A stretch of DNA of 64,000 nt, taken from the NCBI GenBank assembly GCA_948146395.1, contig OX411543.1, forward strand, positions 72,902,948 through 72,966,947, given 5' to 3'. Position 1 is the stretch's first letter; each line of letters starts with the position of its first letter. Below, piece by piece: positions 21,215 to 33,200 of the stretch. This stretch comes from Fragum whitleyi (Eukaryota; Mollusca; Bivalvia; Cardiida; Cardiidae). The notes under the pieces are model-generated. The model saw nothing but the letters and a program-made list of their open reading frames with translations. It searched no databases and had not been told where the DNA came from. The position numbers and the translations under genes are program-made.

Positions 21215-22830
21215 TAGATGATTATTCTATTTAAATATTATATTCTCTCAAGCTCTATTCTTAATAGTAGTTCAAGTAAATATGCCTTAGTCATTCTCTA
21301 TGACGTCATCGATTTAAAACCGATCAAATTGGCTTGTGAACTTCACTATGATCAGTTTAAGTGACCTGATAATTTAGTATCTGCAACGTCAGTGATAGTT
21401 TCAGAAATTCGGAAGACGTTAAGCACATAACGTCAACCAACGTTTACATGGAGAAGATTCTTTTTGAATGAAAGATATAATTTATATAATTCGTACTTAG
21501 TAATTAGTATAGAAAAAATATCTAACGAGGTTGGGGGAATTGATAATTGTCGAGGCTCTGCCGAGAATTATAGATTATTATCATTTCCCACAACCGTGTT
21601 AGATATCTTTTATACAATACACGTATTGTATTTATCTTATAACCTCTAATTGCCTTTTTTTCGTCGATGTTTCTAACAGAAATACACGTTTCTTAAAATA
21701 AACTGCATTATATCATATTTCTAAAAATATCCATGTGATATTTAAAAAAATATCATATCGGGTGTTACGACACGGATTTTTGTATAGTTATAAGATACAA
21801 CCAATTACCATAGATAACCTTTGCTTAAATGAATGTTGCTGTAGACTATGTGGTATTGAACGCAAAGCCAAAATTTAGGCACAAAACGACAGGTTGTGAC
21901 TTTTTAAATCCGCCCCTTCTGTCGATTTGGCTATGTTTTGGGATTCTAGTTTCACCATGGGGACAATAAAAAAACACAAGCATATTGCTTAGTGAGTGAA
22001 CCCAATGTTTTGCTTCATTTGGCTACAATGTTTCTGATACAGAAACATTTTAGTGGAAAATATCAAGTGTTGCTAAACTTTTTTGACTAAGTATATAAAA
22101 CATTCAATTTCATTCAAAATATGAGTAATAGTTCGTTTATACTAATTTATTTTATTTCGATTTCGACGAAAGCTTAAGCCCTCGAACACTCAACACTTGA
22201 ACACTCATTCCTGGTGTTTTCACGTCCGTGAGAGAGAGAGGGGCCTAATGAGCATGTACATGTCTAAGTCGATGACACACATGTTACACCAATCTGTTTC
22301 ATCCTATCTAGTGTGTAACAGGACGGCAAATTCTGAATTTTAAATTTTACACTATCCGATGATGGAAATTTAAATATCCCTTCCTTTAAGGGGATCGGCG
22401 AGCATTTGCAATCTTGAGTCGATTTAGAAAAATAGCGAAAAGAAATGATACCCCCTGTAAAGTGCAACATTTCCGCTATTTTTGGCATTGATAGACCGAC
22501 TGCTTTAGCTTTCTTTTTTCTAATTTTGTAATTTATAATCATACTACATCAAATGGGAGTTTCCTATCTTGTGAGGCTTACTTGTATCATAATTTTCCCA
22601 ACCGTTGAAAAACGTTGGTCCACAGGTAATATCATCTTTTGAACTTGTCAACTACTGCTGTCCTTTAAAATATTTCAATAAAGCGGGTATTGCACTACCA
22701 AAGATACTGCAATTACGAATGATGAATAATTTCAAAGCTAATTTTTTAATGAACATGTTTTTGGAAAGGAAGAAACCGTCAGTGCTAAGCAATATTTCCT
22801 TTTCTAAAATGTTTCATGGATAATATGTGT
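21215..22830. other. Non-coding DNA, nothing supported
   Basis: AT-rich sequence with chance ORFs of at most about 92 codons. There is a short GAGAGAGAGAGG run near 22230. No recognisable coding region, RNA gene or element end. Confidence 0.5.
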
Positions 22831-22832
22831 TT

Positions 22833-22962
22833 AATTCACGTTTTGGATGGCGTTAACATTTGCAGAAACACGAAAAAGGTTAAACGCACGAGTGCGAATC
22901 ACGAGGGCGTTAATGCATTTTGAGGGTCTCTGCAAATGTTAACGCCCGAAAAAACGTGAATT
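22833..22962. repeat. 130 bp fold-back repeat with 36 bp arms
   Basis: The left arm AATTCACGTTTT..GGCGTTAACATTTGCAGA (22833-22868) pairs with the right arm ending at 22962, with about five mismatches clustered where GGAT faces TTCG. The 58 bp centre contains CGCACGAGTGCG and GGGCGTTAATGC. A third, direct copy of the left-arm motif (TTAATCCACGTTTT..CGTTAAC) lies near 23421-23446, followed by CCCGTTAACG. The pattern suggests a larger inverted-repeat element spanning about 22833-23470, but no target duplications were found. Confidence 0.6.
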
Positions 22963-23880
22963 GATGCTATTGGTGCATAAAAAGAAAGACTAGAATATTT
23001 ATTCGGCGCAGATTGCGAAAAAAATCCTTAAAGTACTTCAAAACGAAACACAAACCTACGAATACGCTGGCAAATTGCGTCATGCATTGAACGGTCATTT
23101 TTGTTTATACCGCCATCGCTTGGTAAATTCATGACGTCACAAAATTTAACGCGGGAATTACACCAACGTCTTTAGTTACGCTCTAAATTAACGTTTTCAT
23201 TTATATGTTAGATGCACTTTTACTTATCGATAGGTATTCTCGTCAAAATCGAACCTTTGACGTATTATATTGCATTGTTTTATATTTTGAATTCAACAAT
23301 CGTTGTAGAAAAGATAAGTTTCGTTGAAATCGATAAGCTGTATAGGCACCCAGATCGAGGTTATTTAAGTAAAAAAAAAAACCAAAAAACCCGGGCGTTA
23401 ATGGCGCGTGATTTTACTGATTAATCCACGTTTTCTCCCGTTAACGCCCGAATTTTGCCCGTTAACGTATGCCCATAACGACCTGATATTGCACATTTTT
23501 TACAACAATGAAGGCTAATTGTTGATGTCCCGGCATGATGATTGTGCTGATCATAACGATGAATTTTCTCTAGCATTTACATATTCCTTGAATAAAGACT
23601 GGATTTTGAAGCCCCCCTTTCTCAGTAATTAGTTAAGTTAAAGAATTGAAGTATTATTTTGTAATGCAATAAAAGATGACCCCAAAGAGAGCAAGTCTTC
23701 ATCTAAACCCCCTTCTACACACCTGGATCACCATAAATCGAAACTGAAATACAAGGTATATATAAAAATGTCAATGACATGCAGTTTAGAACGTGGTGAA
23801 ATTGACAAGCTGAATGATTTTGGCAGGATTTACAAATGAAATTGAATGAGTGTGTGACGCAAGTTTTGAGAAAAATTCAA
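22963..23880. other. Non-coding DNA with scattered GGGCGTTAA motifs
   Basis: Recurrent GGGCGTTAA and CCCGTTAACG sequences occur at 23390-23470, related to the fold-back arms at 22833-22962. The rest is AT-rich with no supported gene. A 70-codon plus-strand ORF (23212-23424) ends inside the motif cluster and has no recognisable domain. Confidence 0.45.
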
Positions 23881-23930
23881 GGGAGATAATCCAATATTGC
23901 TAATAAAATTAGCGATATTAATTATCCCCC
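23881..23930. repeat. 50 bp near-perfect hairpin
   Basis: The left arm GGGAGATAATCCAATATTGC plus TAAT faces the right arm, whose complement reads GGGGGATAATTAATATCGC plus TAAT, around an AAA loop (TGCTAAT-AAA-ATTAGCG). The flank CAAGGGAGATAAT resembles a short motif I remember from bivalve repeats (unverified). It may be a fold-back MITE remnant. It has no T-run that would suggest a terminator. Confidence 0.6.
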
Positions 23931-24714
23931 TTTAATTAAATGAATAGTCTTCTATTTTTTTCACGAATCCATCATTCGCTTACAAAATTCGATTTTGTCA
24001 GAGAAATCGTGGATACTTACCTTATATTTTGGAAAGTATTTGAATGGTTTGAGGGAGTGCTTGCTATGAATGAATGGAGCGCTGAGAGAGCGATTTAGAG
24101 TGGTTTTGATCGGATTTAGTGTCAATATTACGATGAATTTAACTGTACATGTAATTCAATACAGAAAGTCTAGTTTTATTCTCGAATAAGGCAAACAGTT
24201 TATAAGAAAACGAAAATAAGTGTTCCTATTTTCCGATCTCTTTTTATCAAACAAAGTTTCTATAATGATGTTTCAAAAATATCCAAGTAAGGTAAATAAT
24301 TTAGTAATCGTTAACAGTTCAAAATAGGATTCGTTGTATAAAAGAGTATATTTTCAAGGACGCATGGGGACGGCTTTGTCGTGATTTTCATCTCGTAAAT
24401 GAACAACTAGAAACAAATTGTATGAGTTTGAAATAAATCTATTGTCTTGAAATTAACGTGAAAGTTGACGTTCCCATGCCGACACAAAATACTTCATTTA
24501 GGGATGGACTATCTTTTAAACAATATATATCGATCCTTATTAATTAGGATATTATCGATTCGTGTGACGAGAAACAAATAAAATTATAATATTTTTTTAA
24601 TATTGGTGTTGTTGTTTTGTTACTTTTAAGAGTGACCATGAATTGAATATATTTAGACGAAATACGTTGTTATGGCTTCGCTGATTTTCGAATGGTCATA
24701 AAAGCATAATATGA

Positions 24715-24742
24715 CCCGTTACGCTAAAAGGGGACGATCTAG
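24715..24742 (+). repeat. Solo TIR-like end related to the MITE at 7429
   Basis: CCCGTTACGCTAAAAGGGGA followed by CGATCTAGGCAC aligns with the MITE end ACCGTCACGCGAAAAGGGAC plus CATCTTGGTAGT over about 32 bp with a handful of differences. No opposite end was found within the next few hundred bases, so this is a relic or one end of a different family member. Confidence 0.5.
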
Positions 24743-24848
24743 GCACTCCTAAAATAAATCATTCAACAGAGGATAATTAAGGGTAGTATTTCGTAAACAA
24801 CAATATGAGAAGGAAGACATCATTATAGATAAAAAATGTTTAAAAAAA

Positions 24849-25100
<252 letters not shown>

Positions 25101-25615
25101 AAACATTTCAAGATATATCGTTATTACATACACCGTTGGTCTTTTCTCGAAACATCTCAACTACAGCTGCTTGTAACTATGATCCTGGTCAACACCGACG
25201 ATGTATAGATAGTTTGTTTAAGCAACAGCATGGGTTATGCCCTATGTTTGTTTTAGTATATAAATAAAAACAACGCAGAAGAATGCAATATCTTATCCGA
25301 TAAGGTATATCATATCCGATAAGGTATTGAATGGGTTTACAAAGAGATCAAGTCTATGCGTCTGAGAACACTCTGTCTTCCAGTCTATAGTTTTCATTGA
25401 TAATAATCCAAAAACAAAAATTATTCTTACTAAAGTAAAATTTATTGTAAAGTTTCACTATTTGAAGCAAAATATTTGATAAATAATTAATTTCGCATCA
25501 AAAGATTATCAAACTTAAACTAAATCGCTTTGTTTACATCATTAGTTTACATCTTTGAGATTTATCTTTGACCTATTTTCGTGGAGAAAAACGTGGAAAA
25601 AACACAGTATTTAGA
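25101..25615. other. Left flank of the tandem array
   Basis: AT-rich DNA without supported genes. It contains a small direct repeat of ATCCGATAAGGTAT (about 25297-25310 and 25315-25328). The first array unit begins abruptly at 25616: TAAGGGCGCAG is shared by all units, while the preceding bases (TTTAGA here, TTTTTCT in the array) are unrelated. Confidence 0.6.
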
Positions 25616-25815
25616 TAAGGGCGCAGTATACGGTTCCAGTCTAAAAATATTCGAATTGGCCAGGGTCAAAAAATGAAATAGTGAAATAAACTGCATTTCA
25701 AAGGTATTATGAGGGATAAAAAATGTTTTTGTTCACTTAAATCAAATAATAATGCCAGAATGAGCGATTTGAGAATCCAGGTCTCAACTGTTTCTTCTTT
25801 GTTTCATTGATGCAG

Positions 25816-25881
25816 ACTGAAAATTCGAGTACATGGCTGGTAGAGCTAGGCGTCGAAATTTAGTGCAGAATCGTGGGTGGG
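25816..25881 (+). other. Candidate exon 'a' within the array unit (copy 1 shown)
   Basis: A strong acceptor (TTTCTTCTTTGTTTCATTGA then TGCAG, ending 25815) and a good donor (GGG|GTAAGA at 25882) bound 66 bp. An ATG at 25833 opens 16 codons, MAGRARRRNLVQNRGW, plus one base (phase 1). The Arg-rich start is not assignable to a family. The same sequence recurs in every unit. Splice-like signals occur by chance, so this is a hypothesis. It gains some weight from matching phase with candidate exon 'b'. Confidence 0.25.
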
Positions 25882-26628
25882 GTAAGATAATTCAAAATAG
25901 CTGATAATCGGAATGGATGGGGTATGCCTCTTACAACACTAGTTCAATGCATATTAAATTTGCTTTCTGTTCATCATGGTTTGCTTTGTAAAGAATACTG
26001 CATTATGTCTGTGGGGTATCATTGAAATAGCGCCAAATTGCTGAAATTAGGCCCAATTTTTTGTTGACGTTAGGACAAGAAATACTTTAATGCCATGTAT
26101 TTGAGGATGTGTCTATGCAAGTCTCTAGTACTGCCCGAGAGCTTTGGACCTAATTAAAGCATAATTGCATTTCGTTTCATTCCAGACTGTAATTCGAACA
26201 GAATAGGAATAGACTTGTGAAGCCTTGTGTGTCGGCTGCAAGAAATTCTGCTTAGAACTGTATGTTGCCACCTTAAACAATTTATGGTGAGATTTAGATT
26301 TTTTTGTAAATCTCTGAAATTGCAAAATTTGGACTAATTTTGTAATTTCAATGATAATTTTGGGAATAAATGTTACTTTCAGGCTCTTTAGGGTTCATTT
26401 CAGGCTGAAATTCTTGTCCAAAATATGGGTATTTGACAAAAATTTAAAATAAATGTCCGAGACGGTGAAAAATGGGTTATGAGAATTATCTCTCCCAATC
26501 AATTTTTTGGGTATTTTATCGGCAAGATTGCCCCATATTTTTGAAAATTACTTGAAAATAAAGCAAGTTGGCTTGTTCTTGACTGATTTGGGAAAAAAAA
26601 ACACCCAAGGGCTTTACCCTTCCCTGCA

Positions 26629-26673
26629 CCCCCCCCCGGCTGCACTTTTTACAATGACAGCCTATCCCCCCCC
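26629..26673. repeat. Paired poly-C tracts of the array unit (copy 1 shown)
   Basis: Each unit has two C homopolymers 20-30 bp apart, one after CCTTCCCTGCA and one before TTTCTCTCCCCCTCAG. The first varies from 9 C (copies 1, 16, 20) to 15 C (copies 10, 12, 13, 22). Together with an A run shortly upstream it accounts for most of the unit-length variation. The second tract ends in a good-looking splice acceptor (CCCCCTCAG). Long C runs are prone to sequencing and assembly length errors, so exact counts are uncertain. Confidence 0.85.
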
Positions 26674-27160
26674 CTTTCTCTCCCCCTCAGACATTTATTG
26701 ATTCTTTATATTCAGTAATACCTGCAGCTGTACCATTTTAAAATTCAAATACGAGAATATTTGGGTTCTTTATTGTAAATCTAATAATGTATTCGAGGAT
26801 ATCCCCGGCTCGGATATAGGGAATATTTACAGTTTTATGTATAAGCAGGCATAGTAGAAAACATTTTTTTTAAAGAAAAAAATAAATGTTACAGTTCTGG
26901 AGAAGCTAATTTCTATCAATATATACTAAAAGTTTATATTTACATCCATTTTGACCACATAAATATGTCTGAACATAACTTTTAATTTGCTTTTGTTTAT
27001 TTACCGTAAATCCCACAAATTAAACGCTGTCTCAAACATAACCACTTATACAGTAAATCAACCACAGATAATAGCTCTGAAATTCATCCTGAAACAAATT
27101 ATCATCCCAAGTACACTAAATCAGATTTAAAAAATGATGTCTGGGCTTTCCTCTTTGCAG

Positions 27161-27215
27161 AAAATGTCAACTATGGTGCTTCGGATTTAAGGTCTTTATG
27201 TGCTGTGAATTGGGG
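27161..27215 (+). other. Candidate exon 'b' within the array unit (copy 1 shown)
   Basis: A strong acceptor (GGGCTTTCCTCTTTGCAG, ending 27160) and a weaker donor (GGGG|GTAAAA at 27216) bound 55 bp. It begins with two bases that complete the codon left open by exon 'a' 1,279 bp upstream. It then reads NVNYGASDLRSLCAVNW and leaves two bases. Joined, the two give 34 residues without a stop. No domain is recognised. In copy 9 a single change (T to A near 41245) joins an upstream frame to this segment, giving a 77-codon ORF at 41105-41338. Confidence 0.22.
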
Positions 27216-30200
27216 GTAAAATGCACTATTCCTTGGGGTGGATTGGGGGTGTCTTTTTGGCCTTTGAAAACATTTAAAGCTTTTTCGCGTTGAAAACCTA
27301 ACACAGAACTGATCGTTTTGATGTCCCGTGCCTATATTCAGAATATGAAACAATTGCCTGTGACATGATATTTTTCTTAAGGGCGCAGTATACGGTTCCA
27401 GTCTAAAAATATTCGAATTGGCCAGGGTCAAAAAATGAAATAGTGAAATAAACTGCATTTCAAAGGTATTATGAGGGATAAAAAATGTTTTTGTTCACTT
27501 AAATCAAATAATAATGCTAGAATGAGCGATTTGAGAATCCAGGTCTCAACTGTTTCTTCTTTGTTTCATTGATGCAGACTGAAAATTCGAGTACATGGCT
27601 GGTAGAGCTAGGCGTCGAAATTTAGTGCAGAATCGTGGGTGGGGTAAGATAATTCAAAATAGCTGATAATCGGAATGGATGGGGTATGCCTCTTACAACA
27701 CTAGTTCAATGCATATTAAATTTGCTTTCTGTTCATCATGGTTTGCTTTGTAAAGAATACTGCATTATGTCTGTGGGGTATCATTGAAATAGCGCCAAAT
27801 TGCTGAAATTAGGCCCAATTTTTTGTTGACGTTAGGACAAGAAATACTTTAATGCCATGTATTTGAGGATGTGTCTATGCAAGTCTCTAGTACTGCCCGA
27901 GAGCTTTGGACCTAATTAAAGCATAATTGCATTTCGTTTCATTCCAGACTGTAATTCGAACAGAATAGGAATAGACTTGTGAAGCCTTGTGTGTCGGCTG
28001 CAAGAAATTCTGCTTAGAACTGTATGTTGCCACCTTAAACAATTTATGGTGAGATTTAGATTTTTTTTGTAAATCTCTGAAATTGCAAAATTTGGACTAA
28101 TTTTGTAATTTCAATGATAATTTTGGGAATAAATGTTACTTTCAGGCTCTTTAGGGTTCATTTCAGGCTGAAATTCTTGTCCAAAATATGGGTATTTGAC
28201 AAAAATTTAAAATAAATGTCCGAGACGGTGAAAAATGGGTTATGAGAATTATCTCTCCCAATCAATTTTTTGGGTATTTTATCGGCAAGATTGCCCCATA
28301 TTTTTGAAAATTACTTGAAAATAAAGCAAGTTGGCTTGTTCTTGACTGATTTGGGAAAAAAAAACACCCAAGGGCTTTACCCTTCCCTGCACCCCCCCCC
28401 CGGCTGCACTTTTTACAATGACAGCCTATCCCCCCCCCTTTCTCTCCCCCTCAGACATTTATTGATTCTTTATATTCAGTAGTACCTGCAGCTGTACCAT
28501 TTTAAAATTCAAATACGAGAATATTTGGGTTCTTTATTGTAAATCTAATAATGTATTCGAGGATATCCCCGGCTCGGATATAGGGAATATTTACAGTTTT
28601 ATGTATAAGCAGGCATAGTAGAAAACATTTTTTTTAAAGAAAAAAATAAATGTTACAGTTCTGGAGAAGCTAATTTCTATCAATATATACTAAAAGTTTA
28701 TATTTACATCCATTTTGACCACATAAATATGTCTGAACATAACTTTTAATTTGCTTTTGTTTATTTACCGTAAATCCCACAAATTAAACGCTGTCTCAAA
28801 CATAACCACTTATACAGTAAATCAACCACAGATAATAGCTCTGAAATTCATCCTGAAACAAATTATCATCCCAAGTACACTAAATCAGATTTAAAAAATG
28901 ATGTCTGGGCTTTCCTCTTTGCAGAAAATGTCAACTATGGTGCTTCGGATTTAAGGTCTTTATGTGCTGTGAATTGGGGGTAAAATGCACTATTCCTTGG
29001 GGTGGATTGGGGGTGTCTTTTTGGCCTTTGAAAACATTTAAAGCTTTTTCGCGTTGAAAACCTAACACAGAACTGATCGTTTTGATGTCCCGTGCCTATA
29101 TTCAGAATATGAAACAATTGCCTGTGACATGATATTTTTCTTAAGGGCGCAGTATACGGTTCCAGTCTAAAAATATTCGAATTGGCCAGGGTCAAAAAAT
29201 GAAATAGTGAAATAAACTGCATTTCAAAGGTATTACGAGGGATAAAAAATGTTTTTGTTCACTTAAATCAAATAATAATGCCAGAATGAGCGATTTGAGA
29301 ATCCAGGTCTCAACTGTTTCTTCTTTGTTTCATTGATGCAGACTGAAAATTCGAGTACATGGCTGGTAGAGCTAGGCGTCGAAATTTAGTGCAGAATCGT
29401 GGGTGGGGTAAGATAATTCAAAATAGCTGATAATCGGAATGGATGGGGTATGCCTCTTACAACACTAGTTCAATGCATATTAAATTTGCTTTCTGTTCAT
29501 CATGGTTTGCTTTGTAAAGAATACTGCATTATGTCTGTGGGGTATCATTGAAATAGCGCCAAATTGCTGAAATTAGGCCCAATTTTTTGTTGACGTTAGG
29601 ACAAGAAATACTTTAATGCCATGTATTTGAGGATGTGTCTATGCAAGTCTCTAGTACTGCCCGAGAGCTTTGGACCTAATTAAAGCATAATTGCATTTCG
29701 TTTCATTCCAGACTGTAATTCGAACAGAATAGGAATAGACTTGTGAAGCCTTGTGTGTCGGCTGCAAGAAATTCTGCTTAGAACTGTATGTTGCCACCTT
29801 AAACAATTTATGGTGAGATTTAGATTTTTTTGTAAATCTCTGAAATTGCAAAATTTGGACTAATTTTGTAATTTCAATGATAATTTTGGGAATAAATGTT
29901 ACTTTCAGGCTCTTTAGGGTTCATTTCAGGCTGAAATTCTTGTCCAAAATATGGGTATTTGACAAAAATTTAAAATAAATGTCCGAGACGGTGAAAAATG
30001 GGTTATGAGAATTATCTCTCCCAATCAATTTTTTGGGTATTTTATCGGCAAGATTGCCCCATATTTTTGAAAATTACTTGAAAATAAAGCAAGTTGGCTT
30101 GTTCTTGACTGATTTGGGAAAAAAAAACACCCAAGGGCTTTACCCTTCCCTGCACCCCCCCCCCGGCTGCACTTTTTACAATGACAGCCTATCCCCCCCC

Positions 30201-33200
30201 CCCTTTCTCTCCCCCTCAGACATTTATTGATTCTTTATATTCAGTAATACCTGCAGCTGTACCATTTTAAAATTCAAATACGAGAATATTTGGGTTCTTT
30301 ATTGTAAATCTAATAATGTATTCGAGGATATCCCCGGCTCGGATATAGGGAATATTTACAGTTTTATGTATAAGCAGGCATAGTAGAAAACATTTTTTTT
30401 AAAGAAAAAAATAAATGTTACAGTTCTGGAGAAGCTAATTTCTATCAATATATACTAAAAGTTTATATTTACATCCATTTTGACCACATAAATATGTCTG
30501 AACATAACTTTTAATTTGCTTTTGTTTATTTACCGTAAATCCCACAAATTAAACGCTGTCTCAAACATAACCACTTATACAGTAAATCAACCACAGATAA
30601 TAGCTCTGAAATTCATCCTGAAACAAATTATCATCCCAAGTACACTAAATCAGATTTAAAAAATGATGTCTGGGCTTTCCTCTTTGCAGAAAATGTCAAC
30701 TATGGTGCTTCGGATTTAAGGTCTTTATGTGCTGTGAATTGGGGGTAAAATGCACTATTCCTTGGGGTGGATTGGGGGTGTCTTTTTGGCCTTTGAAAAC
30801 ATTTAAAGCTTTTTCGCGTTGAAAACCTAACACAGAACTGATCGTTTTGATGTCCCGTGCCTATATTCAGAATATGAAACAATTGCCTGTGACATGATAT
30901 TTTTCTTAAGGGCGCAGTATACGGTTCCAGTCTAAAAATATTCGAATTGGCCAGGGTCAAAAAATGAAATAGTGAAATAAACTGCATTTCAAAGGTATTA
31001 TGAGGGATAAAAAATGTTTTTGTTCACTTAAATCAAATAATAATGCTAGAATGAGCGATTTGAGAATCCAGGTCTCAACTGTTTCTTCTTTGTTTCATTG
31101 ATGCAGACTGAAAATTCGAGTACATGGCTGGTAGAGCTAGGCGTCGAAATTTAGTGCAGAATCGTGGGTGGGGTAAGATAATTCAAAATAGCTGATAATC
31201 GGAATGGATGGGGTATGCCTCTTACAACACTAGTTCAATGCATATTAAATTTGCTTTCTGTTCATCATGGTTTGCTTTGTAAAGAATACTGCATTATGTC
31301 TGTGGGGTATCATTGAAATAGCGCCAAATTGCTGAAATTAGGCCCAATTTTTTGTTGACGTTAGGACAAGAAATACTTTAATGCCATGTATTTGAGGATG
31401 TGTCTATGCAAGTCTCTAGTACTGCCCGAGAGCTTTGGACCTAATTAAAGCATAATTGCATTTCGTTTCATTCCAGACTGTAATTCGAACAGAATAGGAA
31501 TAGACTTGTGAAGCCTTGTGTGTCGGCTGCAAGAAATTCTGCTTAGAACTGTATGTTGCCACCTTAAACAATTTATGGTGAGATTTAGATTTTTTTTGTA
31601 AATCTCTGAAATTGCAAAATTTGGACTAATTTTGTAATTTCAATGATAATTTTGGGAATAAATGTTACTTTCAGGCTCTTTAGGGTTCATTTCAGGCTGA
31701 AATTCTTGTCCAAAATATGGGTATTTGACAAAAATTTAAAATAAATGTCCGAGACGGTGAAAAATGGGTTATGAGAATTATCTCTCCCAATCAATTTTTT
31801 GGGTATTTTATCGGCAAGATTGCCCCATATTTTTGAAAATTACTTGAAAATAAAGCAAGTTGGCTTGTTCTTGACTGATTTGGGAAAAAAAAACACCCAA
31901 GGGCTTTACCCTTCCCTGCACCCCCCCCCCGGCTGCACTTTTTACAATGACAGCCTATCCCCCCCCCTTTCTCTCCCCCTCAGACATTTATTGATTCTTT
32001 ATATTCAGTAGTACCTGCAGCTGTACCATTTTAAAATTCAAATACGAGAATATTTGGGTTCTTTATTGTAAATCTAATAATGTATTCGAGGATATCCCCG
32101 GCTCGGATATAGGGAATATTTACAGTTTTATGTATAAGCAGGCATAGTAGAAAACATTTTTTTTAAAGAAAAAAATAAATGTTACAGTTCTGGAGAAGCT
32201 AATTTCTATCAATATATACTAAAAGTTTATATTTACATCCATTTTGACCACATAAATATGTCTGAACATAACTTTTAATTTGCTTTTGTTTATTTACCGT
32301 AAATCCCACAAATTAAACGCTGTCTCAAACATAACCACTTATACAGTAAATCAACCACAGATAATAGCTCTGAAATTCATCCTGAAACAAATTATCATCC
32401 CAAGTACACTAAATCAGATTTAAAAAATGATGTCTGGGCTTTCCTCTTTGCAGAAAATGTCAACTATGGTGCTTCGGATTTAAGGTCTTTATGTGCTGTG
32501 AATTGGGGGTAAAATGCACTATTCCTTGGGGTGGATTGGGGGTGTCTTTTTGGCCTTTGAAAACATTTAAAGCTTTTTCGCGTTGAAAACCTAACACAGA
32601 ACTGATCGTTTTGATGTCCCGTGCCTATATTCAGAATATGAAACAATTGCCTGTGACATGATATTTTTCTTAAGGGCGCAGTATACGGTTCCAGTCTAAA
32701 AATATTCGAATTGGCCAGGGTCAAAAAATGAAATAGTGAAATAAACTGCATTTCAAAGGTATTACGAGGGATAAAAAATGTTTTTGTTCACTTAAATCAA
32801 ATAATAATGCCAGAATGAGCGATTTGAGAATCCAGGTCTCAACTGTTTCTTCTTTGTTTCATTGATGCAGACTGAAAATTCGAGTACATGGCTGGTAGAG
32901 CTAGGCGTCGAAATTTAGTGCAGAATCGTGGGTGGGGTAAGATAATTCAAAATAGCTGATAATCGGAATGGATGGGGTATGCCTCTTACAACACTAGTTC
33001 AATGCATATTAAATTTGCTTTCTGTTCATCATGGTTTGCTTTGTAAAGAATACTGCATTATGTCTGTGGGGTATCATTGAAATAGCGCCAAATTGCTGAA
33101 ATTAGGCCCAATTTTTTGTTGACGTTAGGACAAGAAATACTTTAATGCCATGTATTTGAGGATGTGTCTATGCAAGTCTCTAGTACTGCCCGAGAGCTTT

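Larger units (their letters stand above)
25616..29141. repeat. First dimer of the higher-order repeat (types A and B)
   Basis: Odd-numbered copies (A) and even-numbered copies (B) differ consistently. A has AATAATAATGCCAGAATGAG and B has AATAATAATGCTAGAATGAG. A has seven T in GATTTAGAT7GTAAATC and B has eight. A has GGTATTACGAGGG and B has GGTATTATGAGGG (copy 1 alone carries the B form at this site). The alternation holds through all 22 copies, so the repeating block is a ~3.53 kb dimer, with eleven dimers represented in the window. Confidence 0.93.

Noticed and set aside
25833..25881. Arg-rich MAGRARRRN start as the N-terminus of a Piwi-type protein
   Set aside because: A similar Arg-rich beginning is not enough. 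No PAZ, MID or PIWI sequence is present in the unit or elsewhere in the window.
25616..27377. Hammerhead ribozyme in the satellite unit
   Set aside because: I looked for a CTGATGAG core paired with a GAAA box in the unit and found no such combination.
27171..27458. 95-codon minus-strand ORF, and 66-codon minus and 64-80-codon plus ORFs, repeated in the array
   Set aside because: Their conservation only mirrors the near-identity of the units. The plus ORF changes frame with each homopolymer length, the 66-codon ORF is lost in all 8-T copies and to small deletions in copies 5 and 13, and none shows a domain or codon signature.
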